Shown in pieces: positions 11,735 to 21,158 of a stretch of 64,000 nt of DNA. Position 1 is the first letter of the stretch; each line of letters opens with the position of its first letter. The position numbers and the translations under genes are program-made. The stretch lies in NCBI GenBank assembly GCA_007922305.1, contig ML677387.1, positions 860,790 to 924,789 of the forward strand. The letters run 5' to 3'. The notes under the pieces are model-generated. The model was not told where the DNA came from. It ran no database searches and saw only the letters and a list, made by a program, of their open reading frames with translations. This stretch comes from Dermatemys mawii. Its lineage: Eukaryota > Chordata > Testudines > Dermatemydidae.

Positions 11735-12310
11735 ATCAAGTGTGGAACAGTTGCAGGCTATGACAACATATCTCCAGAATTCCTGAGAAACCTTGGCCCT
11801 GTGCTCAGCTTTGGCTTGTGAAATTCTTCACCAGGGTCATCAGTGAAGGGAGGCTACTGAAGATGCGGTGCACCACAAGAGTCATTGGCCTCCTAAAGCC
11901 TGGAAAGGACCCAAGCCAAGCATCAAGTGATCTGTCCCATATCACTGTTGTCGGTGTGCTTCCAGGCATGGGAGCGCTTGGTCCTACAGCGCATATTGCC
12001 TGATGTGGAGAGAATTTTGAGGCCTGATCAAGCTGGCTTTCGCTGAGGCTGTAGCACGTGCGACCGAGTATTTGCGCTGACCACATTTGTTGAAAATGGC
12101 TTCCAGAGGAACCTGAAAACAGGCGCTATTTTCATGGACCTAACAGTGGTGCATGATATGATATGGCACGCCGGCCTGATCATGAAGGTATCATGGGTCT
12201 TGCTACCTTGTTATGGTCACTCAGGTACAAACTGTTTGAGAGACCCTCTTTTCCCCTGTGTCCCACAAGGCACCGAGACTGACTGGACTGCCCTCGCTCT
12301 TCAGCCTCAA
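11735..12310 (+). mobile_element. Non-LTR retrotransposon fragment of a non-CR1 clade (reverse transcriptase)
   Basis: Frames with several stops recover reverse transcriptase sequence distinct from the CR1 copies: AGYDNISPEFLRNLGPVL near 11755, ERILRPDQAGFR near 12010-12045, TTFVENGFQRNLKTGAIFMD (about 12080-12140, domain A), then HDMIWHAGLI. The RPDQAGFR..NGFQRNLKTGA style is seen in Jockey, RTE-X and L2-like groups, and I cannot place it more finely. The element is a pseudogene, truncated at both ends, and abuts a CR1 3' end on the other strand. Confidence 0.65.
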
Positions 12311-12364
12311 CTTCCATCTAGAATGGGGTAGAACTGAACTTTTCCAATTCAGTTCAAGTTCCCA

Positions 12365-12690
12365 TCTGCAGGATCTTCTGGCAAACAGAGGCTAGGGACA
12401 CCATCCCTACCCATCCTGGCTAATAGCCATTGATGGACCTATCCTCCATGAACTTATCTAGTTCTTTTTTGAACCCTGTTATAGGCTTGGCCTTCACAAT
12501 ATCCTCTGGGAAGGAGTTCCACAAGTTGACTGTGTGCTGTGAGGAAAAATACTTCCTTTTGTTTTAAATCTGCTGCCTATTAATTTCATTTGGTGACCTC
12601 TGGTTCTTGTGTTATGAGAAGGAGTAAATAACACTTCCTTATTCCTTATACCTACTCCCTCCCTAAGCAGCAACCCTTTACAAGAGAAAC
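12365..12690 (-). mobile_element. CR1 LINE 3' fragment
   Basis: On the plus strand this reads GCTAATAGCCATTGATGGACC, then AGTTCTTTTTTGAACCC and GGCCTTCACAATATCCTC, the reverse complement of the CR1 3' coding end and 3' UTR seen in sense orientation at 9300-9500. The fragment lacks the terminal octamer and has no coding capacity. Confidence 0.85.
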
Positions 12691-13498
12691 AGAGCACAGG
12701 AAAGAAAGCTGCCATGTGAAAGGCCTACACATCAATTAGATAGAGTCTACTGCATTCTTTTATTTTCCCCACACTCGTTAATCACATGATCTAGGTCTCT
12801 AGTTAGAAAATATTGTTCAGCATAGACATGTGAGTTCAAGTTTAACAGCAGGTTTTTTTATATGACAGCCCAGGATTGTATTTCTCTCTATGCAGCATCC
12901 CTCTGACAGCTCTCCATGCAGGGTGCCAGCTAACGTCCAGTGGCTTTTAAATCCCAGTGCACCCCATTGTTCCCTACCTAGTGAAAACTGTTCCCTCCTG
13001 TAACATCTTCTCCATCTTCCTCTCTCATGCTGGTTTTCCATTGTGCCTAAGAAAACTGAATGTGGGGTGTGTTCAAAATACAATCCTACAATCACTCTTC
13101 TATCTAGGCAGTTCCTGTAATTGCCCCAGGGATGCTGTGTGATCATCAGTGGGAAGGGAGCTAGTCTTCATAATTCCACATCCAAAGGAGCTGGCTTCAA
13201 GACAATCTTTCTATTAATCAGAGACATTCATTATTGACTGTTCCAAGTTTTGACTGCCAGAGTTTGCTCAGTCAATAAAATCTTCCATATGTACATGTTA
13301 GACATTGTCTGTAGATTGTCTGCCACAGTGCCCTGGATTGTAGATGTAAATCCACCTCTTGTGTGGGAGGCTTTTGGATTCCTGCTACAAGGAGATACTT
13401 TATTATGGACAAATCAAATCTCCTTATGGGAAACTAAGCCAAAGAACCCAGCACTGGTGAGTAAACAGGACACTAGGGGTGAACAGTGAATGCGTTTG
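12691..13498. other. Unassigned sequence
   Basis: No gene or confident repeat. Minus-strand frame 12817-13146 (109 codons) and short plus-strand frames have no recognisable features. Confidence 0.35.
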
Positions 13499-13730
13499 AG
13501 AGGCAGCCCAGTCCAGTGGATCAAACACTGGGGTGGGAATCAGGAGGGCTGGGTGCTATTCCTAGCAGTGACTTGGGCAAGCCCCTTTTTTCCTCTGAGG
13601 CTGTCTCTCCTCCCACTCATTGTCTCTCTGGTTTAGTTATATTGCAAGCTCATCAGGACATGGAGTCTCTCTCACTGTGTTTGTACAATGCCTAGCACCG
13701 TGAGGCTCTGCTTATGACTGGAGCTTTTTA
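13499..13730 (+). repeat. MIR-type SINE
   Basis: CAGTGGATCAAACACTGG, then GGGAATCAGGAGGGCTGGG and TGACTTGGGCAAGCCCC, match the order of an amniote MIR or CORE-SINE (tRNA-like head and conserved core). It is followed by a TTGTACAATGCCTAGCACC tail block. Old and non-coding. Confidence 0.7.
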
Positions 13731-13829
13731 GCATCACCATAATATGAAAGCTTCAAAAAATCTTCCAGTTTGTTTAGCCCTAAATCTAACTTTCAGTAAC
13801 ATCCTACTTTCATGTTAGATGTATATAAG

Positions 13830-14452
13830 AATCAGAGGGGTAGCCGTGTTAGTCTGGAATTGCAGAAGTGACAGAGTCCTGTGGCACCTTAAAGACTAAC
13901 TAAAGTTTTAGAGCATAAGCTTTCGTGGGCTAGTACCCACTTCGTCGGGTGCATGCAGNNNNNNNNNNNNNNNNNNNNNNNNNNNNNNNNNNNNNNNNNN
14001 NNNNNNNNNNNNNNNNNNNNNNNNNNNNNNNNNNNNNNNNNNNNNNNNNNNNNNNNNNNNNNNNNNNNNNNNNNNNNNNNNNNNNNNNNNNNNNNNNNNN
14101 NNNNNNNNNNNNNNNNNNNNNNNNNNNNNNNNNNNNNNNNNNNNNNNNNNNNNNNNNNNNNNNNNNNNNNNNNNNNNNNNNNNNNNNNNNNNNNNNNNNN
14201 NNNNNNNNNNNNNNNNNNNNNNNNNNNNNNNNNNNNNNNNNNNNNNNNNNNNNNNNNNNNNNNNNNNNNNNNNNNNNNNNNNNNNNNNNNNNNNNNNNNN
14301 NNNNNNNNNNNNNNNNNNNNNNNNNNNNNNNNNNNNNNNNNNNNNNNNNNNNNNNNNNCTGCATGCACCCGACGAAGTGGGTACTAGCCCACGAAAGCTT
14401 ATGCTCTAAAACTTTAGTTAGTCTTTAAGGTGCCACAGGACTCTTTGTCACA
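13830..14452. mobile_element. Penelope-like element arms flanking an assembly gap
   Basis: 13830-13958 and 14359-14452 are inverted copies of the same arm: GCATGCACCCGACGAAGTGG on one side and its complement on the other. The left arm has about 35 extra outer bases (ATCAGAGGGGTAGCCGTGTT...), the asymmetric tail seen in Penelope elements. GATGTATATAAG at 13818-13829 and GACGTATATAAG at 14453-14464 look like a 12-bp target-site duplication with one mismatch. The unknown middle is therefore probably element body. The 159-codon frames reported across the N run are artefacts. Confidence 0.72.
13959..14358. other. Assembly gap (400 N)
   Basis: Exactly 400 unknown bases. The flanking inverted arms make a hairpin-prone palindrome, a plausible cause of the assembly failure. 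True length may differ. Confidence 0.99.
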
Positions 14453-14464
14453 GACGTATATAAG

Positions 14465-14900
14465 TGTCTGAGCAATTCTATCAGTGGAAACAACAAGCAG
14501 AAATCTGCACCAGGGCTGCCTCTTTTTTGTTATCATAAAGTAATCAAAAGATGGTCGGTGGAAACTACAAGATTTTCATTTCATTGCATTCAGACAGGAG
14601 TCTCTTGCTGTTTGCTGAGCATGACAGCATTTTTTGCATGTGCTGTTCACTCACCTTGCTCATTTTACTGATTTCAGTGTGCATTATGTGGCACTGTTTC
14701 CCAGGGTTCAGAGCCTCGGGCGGGGAAGGGTGGCTGTCATTTGTCATTTGAAAAGCATTTCTCTTTAACTGTAACAGTGCTGTGATTTCCATGAATGGGT
14801 ATTGCTAGTATACAAACTCAGCTCCTTTCTTTCTCCACTCAAGATATTAAAAAAAAAAAAATGGCACACATTTTAATTGCCTTTTGCTTGGATTGCTCCA
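14465..14900. other. Unassigned sequence
   Basis: No gene or recognised repeat apart from a short A-run near 14850. The two frames at 14551-14792 lie opposite each other and have no recognisable features. Confidence 0.35.
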
Positions 14901-15055
14901 ATTCCCTTTGGGAGGTAGATAAATAGTATTCCATCTCTCTTTACAGATTGGAAACTGAGTCACAGAAAGGTTAAATGGCTTGCCTGCAGAAAACCAGTGG
15001 CAGAGACTAGTATAGAACGTTGGAGTTTTAATTCTCAGTTTCCTGTTCTAATCAC
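14901..15055 (-). repeat. MIR-type SINE
   Basis: The plus strand reads TTTACAGATTGGAAACTGAG, then CACAGAAAGGTTAAATGGC and CAGTGGCAGAGACTAG, which is the reverse complement of the MIR core. Old and non-coding. Confidence 0.7.
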
Positions 15056-15489
15056 TAGACACTAGAAAGAGAGGGGTTGGGTTTTTTTGGTATTTGTGAT
15101 GCATGTGTGATTGCAGAGTGCATGTATACGGTAGCAATACACAGACGTAGGTTGGAAAATACATATTTGAGTAAAGGAACCTAATCAGAGGCCAGGAAAA
15201 CACCCATTTGTGTCACATGGGGATTACTCAGAGAATCAACTGAAACCTAATTCATGTGGGAGATTATGTGAAAGAACGGTGTTAGCAACCTTGTAGTTCA
15301 TCCCTATAAAAACAAAACACCTACACAGTGAGCACGATTTCCCTCCTTCCACCACAAATTCCTCATTCCTAGGGACTCTGCCGCCCAGAGTCCTTTCTGC
15401 CCCCTGCAGTACTCAGTACCACTCACTCACACAGCAGTCATTGTGATATATTCACATTACAAGCATCCAATGAGGAAAGTGAAGTTGTA

Positions 15490-17604
15490 GGCCATGGCTA
15501 CACTACAAACTTTGATTGATGCAAGTGACATTGGTTGAAAGCCGCTGGCGTTAGTATCTCGCTTGTGCTCATACACGCTTGGTTCCTTGCATCAGTGCTG
15601 CTTGTGTTGGTGCACAGTGCGTTGCACCATGGGTAGGTATCCCAGTGTGTAACACACCACCATCCAGCACACTATCTTTTGGGAAGTTTTGGCAATGCAT
15701 GGTGGGGAGGAAACAAGTTCCACAGGAGTGACTGGGAACCTGGGGTCAACTTCCTGGCCAACAACTATCTCCATCCCTGAATGTCATCTATAAACCATAA
15801 CTTACACGCTTTTTAAAACAATCTCATGAACCCGCGCAGCCCTCTTTACTGTCCGCCATCTCTGATGGAACCAGGATGCACAGTTCTGCACTATTGTCAT
15901 AAGCGTTGCAAGCACAGGATACACCATCCTCTGGTATTTGCAAAACCGTGAGAGGAACCTAATTAGTGGACATCTCTTGAGGGACAGATTGCTGTGAGAT
16001 TAGCAAGAATCAATTCAAGGCGTTCAAGGAGCAGCTGAAGATGGTGGAGCACTGCTTCTGGGATGGAGAAACAAGCACTGACTGGTGGAATCTCATCATC
16101 ATTCAGGTTTGGGATGATGAGCCATGGCTGCAGAACTTTCAGCTGTGCAAGGCCACATTGCTGGATCTGTATGCTAAGCTTGTCCCAGCAGTCCAACACA
16201 GGCACAACTATGAAGCAAGTGGTGATCGCGCTGAGGAAACTTGCAATGCCAAATTGCTACCGGTCAGCGAGAAATCAACTTGGAGTTGGAAACTCCACTG
16301 TGGAGGCTATCATCATGCAAGTGTGTGTAGCCCACTGGGCTAGCTTGCTTTCATTATATTCTGCTTTTATAACAGTTAGCAGTAATGCAAGGAACTACAG
16401 GCCTGTATCCTGTAAGACACTAACATGTGCAGAGCCATTAATCACCTCCTGCTGAGCAGGACTCTGACTCCCAGCAATGTGCAGGAGATAGTAAACGGAT
16501 TTTCAGCAGTGGTGTTCCCAAACTGTGATGGGGCAATAGATGGCCAGCATCTCTATTTTGGCACCAGACCGCCTTGCTGCAGAGTACATCAAGGAAAGGG
16601 CTACTATTTTATGGTGATGCAAACCTTGGTGGACCACCGAGGATTCTTCACTGCCATCAGTGTTGGCTGGCCAGGGAAAGTGCATGATGCTTGCATCTTT
16701 AAGAACACACAACTGTTCAGAAAGCTACAAGCAGGGACTTTCTTTCCCAGTTGGGGGATTACCACTGGCGACACTGAAATGCCAATAGTTATCCTGGAGG
16801 ACCCAGCCTACCCTTTGTTGCCCTGGCTCCTGAAACTCTATCCCTAACCCCAGCCACCTCGGCAACACCAAGGAAAGATTCAAACCCTGGCTCAGTAGGT
16901 GCAGAATGATGGTAGAATGAGCTTTCGGTAGACTGAAGGGATGCTGGCATTGTTTTCTCAGAAGATTGGACCTCAGTGGCTAAAACCATCCCAATAGTTA
17001 TAGCTGCCTGCGCTATCCTGCATAATATCTGTGAAGCAAAGGTGCAAAAGTTGCCATGGGAGGGCAGGGTGGAGCAGCTGCCTGCTGAGTTTAAGCAGCC
17101 AATCACAAGGGCTATCAGCTGTGCCTGATATCGAGGATGTCCATATAGAAGATGTCCATGTTTCTACAGTTGGTCCATAGCTGTTCTTGCAGATCCTCTT
17201 CTCTCCATAGGCCCAGGAGATCTAATATCTCCAGAGAGTGTCTGGAGCATGTAGCTGGCAGCTGTACTCAGCAATGGAGAGCAGCTAGGTGTGCTCACCT
17301 TCCAGTCTCCATGACCCATAGGCCATGGAGTTCACAAGTGTGGCCAGAGCGGTCAGTGTCAGGCATTGTGGGACAGCTGCTGGAGGACTGTTAGGGTTCC
17401 CATAAGAAGTTGAAGTGTCTATACCTGCGCTGCTTCCACCTCAGTATGTCGACCCTGGCTCAATGCTGCTTGGAAAGGTGGTGGTACTGCGTGGCAGTAA
17501 TGGGGCACCTAACAGTGAGAGACCCATTTCACTATAAACACGTGCACAACCAGGTTGGCACAAGGCGGCTGACAACAACCTCACTTTGTAGCATAGACCA
17601 GGCC
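15490..17604 (+). mobile_element. PIF/Harbinger DNA transposon (decayed, near full length)
   Basis: A 2.1-kb element with terminal inverted repeats GGCCATGGCTACACTACAAA (15490) and, reverse-complemented, GGCCTGGTCTATGCTACAAA (to 17604). These match at about 15 of 20 positions. It encloses a broken transposase. Bases next to the ends (GTA and ATA) are compatible only with a worn TWA duplication. The ends resemble those of the MITEs at 3447, 27449 and 29752. No clear second (MYB/SANT-type) Harbinger gene could be read. Confidence 0.82.
16104..17120 (+). pseudogene. Harbinger transposase (DDE, HARBI1-like), disrupted
   Basis: Family role: DDE nuclease that cuts and pastes the element at TWA targets. 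In 16104-16220 the frame reads VWDDEPWLQNFQLC. It shifts to MKQVVIALRKLAMPNCYRS and QLGVGNSTVEAIIMQVC, the helix-turn-helix region. About 100 bp of foreign sequence then interrupts it (about 16322-16425), after which the frame 16425-16847 resumes with RAINHLLLSRTL. Next come FPNCDGAIDGQH (first Asp), GKGYYFMVMQTLVDHRGFF, VGWPGKVHDACIF, and DPAYPLLPWLLK (second Asp). A stop ends it at 16845. Beyond that, degenerate sequence (AFGRLKGCW, LHNICEAK) corresponds to the third acidic region and C-terminus. At least one frameshift, one insertion and stops: inactive. Confidence 0.87.
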
Positions 17605-17804
17605 ATAGAAATGATTGTTTGCTAATGAAATAATCCCCTCCCTGTTTTAAACTCCTCTGCCTCCTGCTATTGTCCTTATCTCCCCAGGCATGACCTGTGG
17701 CAAGGCGATAGGTCTGTCTTCCCTGCTATGGATCCCTGATCAGGAGATTGAATGTTTCAGCCCCATGCTGACACATGGTTATTGATCTGTCCCTGGCATG
17801 CATG

Positions 17805-18180
17805 TGCTCATAAGAACAGCCATACTGGGGCAGACCAATGGTCCAGCTAGTCCAGTATCCTGTCTTCCTACAGTGGCTAGTGCCAGATGCTTCCAAGGGA
17901 GTGAACAGAACAGAGCAATTTTATGGAGTGATCCATCCCCTGTCCTCCAGTCCCAGCTTCCAGCAGTCAGAGGTTTAGAGACACAAGAGCATGGGGTTGC
18001 ATCCCTGACTACCTACGCTAATAGCCATTGAGGGGCCTATCCGCCAAGAACTTATCTAATTCTTTTTGGAAGTCAGTGATATTTTTGGCCTTCACAACGT
18101 CCCCTGGCAATGAGTTCCACAGGTTGGCTGTGGGTTATGTGAAGACATACCTCAGTGTAAGTGCGCGCTTGCATTTTGAA
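17805..18180 (-). mobile_element. CR1 LINE 3' fragment
   Basis: From the terminus side the plus strand reads CTCATAAGAACAGCCATACT, GACCAATGGTCCAGCTAGTC, AATAGCCATTGAGGGGCC and GGCCTTCACAACGTCCCC. It is the reverse complement of a CR1 3' UTR and the end of its second reading frame. It is complete at the 3' terminus and truncated upstream. Confidence 0.88.
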
Positions 18181-20494
18181 TGCTATATACTCTCCTTTTC
18201 TGTGATGGCCGCAGTTAACCTCCCTGAGTGTGAGCCATGATGATTAAAGTCTCCTGAAGCCACTTGCAGATGAGGGCTTTGGGCACTACAGTCATACAGC
18301 ATCTTCTCTTGCTTATAGTCATGCCACAAAAGCCAGTCAGGCTGCTCCCCCATCACTGATTCTGTTGGAAGCAGAGTAGGCCGTAGACCCCAGAGTGGGA
18401 TTGCAGCAATTCCAAGCACTTGCTCCCTCTTGTAGCGGTGCTGGGGGCTTGGAACGGGTAGCAGAAGAACAGGGATCCTGTGCAGGAGGAGAAATCTAGT
18501 CTGGCTCAAGGGCGGGCCCTCCACTGCCAAGCACTGCTCCGCTTGCTCCCTCCCCTCCTCCCAACTTTGCCGCCTCCTCTCTTGTTCTGGTGTACTATTC
18601 CTAGCATCCTAGAGAACAGGACACTGGCTGAAGCTCTTTTACAGAGCCTCTCCCACTGTTGTGGGGCCAGAGGGGCAGCCTGAATTTTTGTAAGTTGTAA
18701 TGTTGCCCAGTGAATTGTAATCTTTGATTCAGATCGGCTTCTGTGCCGAGAAGCCATACCACTTTGAAAGAGGCGGTGGCTTCTTGCTGCCCTAGAACAG
18801 AGGGAAAGCCGACAGTTATGGATTTCAAACCCCTGCTAATGACCTCAAGCCCCTGAGTGCTGAATAGTTCAGCAGAGCAGGAACTTGGCTGCTTCACACC
18901 CATGCAGCAGCCTTGAGGGATGGGGCTATTTGAATTGTGGCTTAAAAACAACGAACCTGGTGTGATTTTTTTTTTACTGATACTATCCAAATGGCAATGT
19001 ACCAGAAGTGCCTGTACCAACCAGCCTTAGCAACTGGCACTTTCCAGAAGTTTCCAGCAACATGTACTTGTACTTAATTATTGTATATTTTAAGTGATAC
19101 ATTGTTCACAGGGGAGTCATGACTTCATTCTAAAGCTCTGGTCTGGAATCATAATTAAATGGTGGCTCTAATTTATGGATATTTTGTCTCCGGTTAGGTC
19201 GGTTTCTTTATGCTATCACAATTCAAACAAAAAACAAACAGTCTTAGAGTTGAAAGAACAAGCCTGTAATTCTGATTAATACTGAACAATTTTCAATAAG
19301 CTCCGAAAACTCACTAGAAGACATGTCACCCCTGGAAAAGCAAACTGCTAAGTAGGTGTACGAAGTTTTACTTCTAATACTTTGATTCTGATTTGTGAGT
19401 GCTTCAGAAACAAAGTAAAAAAGCAACTTGTCTTCCATTAGTGCTCTGAAGTTAGCAGCAGCTGCCTAAAAAAAATTAATCAGACTAGAATTTGCTTTTA
19501 CACCTGCTGTTTAAATAGAAAGTCGCCCAGTGTAAATATATGCATAGTCTACTTAAGATTGTCATCTAGCAAAGGCAGAGAGACAGGAACTGTATACACT
19601 CCCTCTACAACTTACAAACAGGCTGGGTAGGATCATAACTACACCTTGGGTTAAGTATTTTCTAGCACAGTTTACTAGAATTACTTTGATCTTTATAGGT
19701 AAAAAGCTTTAATCAGACATGTCTGAATACAGGGCCCATTTCTGCACATACAGCCAGCTCAGCCCCAAGGATGTCAGGAGAGATGGGTTGGGATGTAAAA
19801 CAGGACAGAATTTGATCCAAATTCGATCCAGACATAAAATATGATGAAAGCATTTATGTCTTGCAGTGGTTTAAATTCCACAGGCCATTACTGCAGCAGT
19901 ATTACAGAACCAGTCAGCAACTGGACTTGTGGTTTCACTACAGATATGTGGTCTCTCTGGTTAGAGACCCTTCTACCATGTACAAGCTTGCTCTTGGGCT
20001 TCATCAGGTTCACTGGTTAGTAATTCAGATGTGGGGCAGATCATCTCTAAGGTCAGGAGATTTAATAATTTGATCAGCCATAGAAAAGGGATTTAGAGCA
20101 GGGCAGGGAAGTTGTCATGCTCCTTGAAACTCTTGTTTGCATAGAGGATCCCAAAGAAAAATGGGTCACAACAAGCATTTTCAAACCTGCTGACTTTCTG
20201 GATGGCCTGGGATTGGAATCAGATCTGCAGTCACCCCAAGAGCTCCACATGCCACCATCTATCCACTTCTCTATGGGGCATCTAAGTGGCAACGTGAGAG
20301 CCATTGGATGGGGAGTGCAGCATAAAACATCTCGCACACAGGCTGTGCTCTAGTGAGCTGAATGAGCCCATGTGCTGCCCTGTATCCATCACGCTTACTC
20401 ATCAGCCTGCGCAATGAGAAATCTAGCTCCTGTTTTGTCCTCGCCCCTTTCCTAAATCACAGGCCCAGATCTCAGCAGGTTCGAATGGGTGTAG
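18181..20494. other. Unassigned intergenic sequence
   Basis: About 2.3 kb without a supportable gene. Open frames around 18183-19020 overlap on both strands and have no recognisable domain. A T-run at about 18968 may be an old retroposon tail. The immediate left flank of the gypsy element ends in ATAC (20495-20498). Confidence 0.35.
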
Positions 20495-20498
20495 ATAC

Positions 20499-21158
20499 TG
20501 TGACAAAGCTCCAAGTCTGTACTTGTGGGTCCTGCGCTTCCTGGCAGATTTAGGGGCCTCAGAAACTCATCTAGGCCCCAGAGTGACCTCCCTTTCTCAG
20601 TATAATTGGCAAGAGTCACCACCTAGTGAGTTACCTTCATCACAGGCCAGTATGGAAGATGGAAAAGGGGGGGAGCCCGGGCCCGCCCTCTACTCCGGAC
20701 TCCAGCCCAGGGACCCTAATAGTATCAGCTAAGATGGCTGACCTTTTATCCACAAAACACAATACAATTCCCTGGGCTACTTCCCCACAGCAGTCCCTGC
20801 TTCTTCAAACTCCACTTCACCCTTACCTCAGGGCCTCCTTCCTTCTGTATGATATGTTGTCCACCACACAGTCTCACCAACAGCATAACTTCCTCCCACA
20901 GCTCCTGATACCCACAGCCCACCTGACTAACTGGGAGGTTTTTATCTGGTTTCAGCCAGTCCCTGATTGGCTCCAGGTGTCCCAATTAGGCTAGCTGTTT
21001 CTACTCCTTTCTAGAAGGTTCTTAATTGGCCCCAGTGTCTTGATTGGCCTGGAGTAGCCTTTGTTTGGCTATCCAGGGAACAGGGACCTACACATCCTCA
21101 GACTAATATACCTGCCTTCCAGCACTCTCCTATATCCTTCTGGTCTGACTCCGTCCCA
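20499..21158 (-). repeat. 3' LTR of the gypsy element
   Basis: Matches 25267-25928 along its whole length. In element orientation it begins TGGGACGGAGTCAGACC (the other LTR has TGTGACGG) and ends GGAGCTTTGTCACA. It contains U3, R and U5, but no promoter element was assigned. It lies directly downstream of the polypurine tract. Confidence 0.93.

Noticed and set aside
13889..14428. Four frames of 144-159 codons around 14 kb
   Set aside because: They are almost wholly made of unknown residues from the N run, with inverted-arm sequence at both ends.
15487..17607. Clear TWA target duplication for the Harbinger transposon
   Set aside because: The flanking triplets are GTA and ATA, which do not match. 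The family call rests on the transposase and terminal repeats instead.
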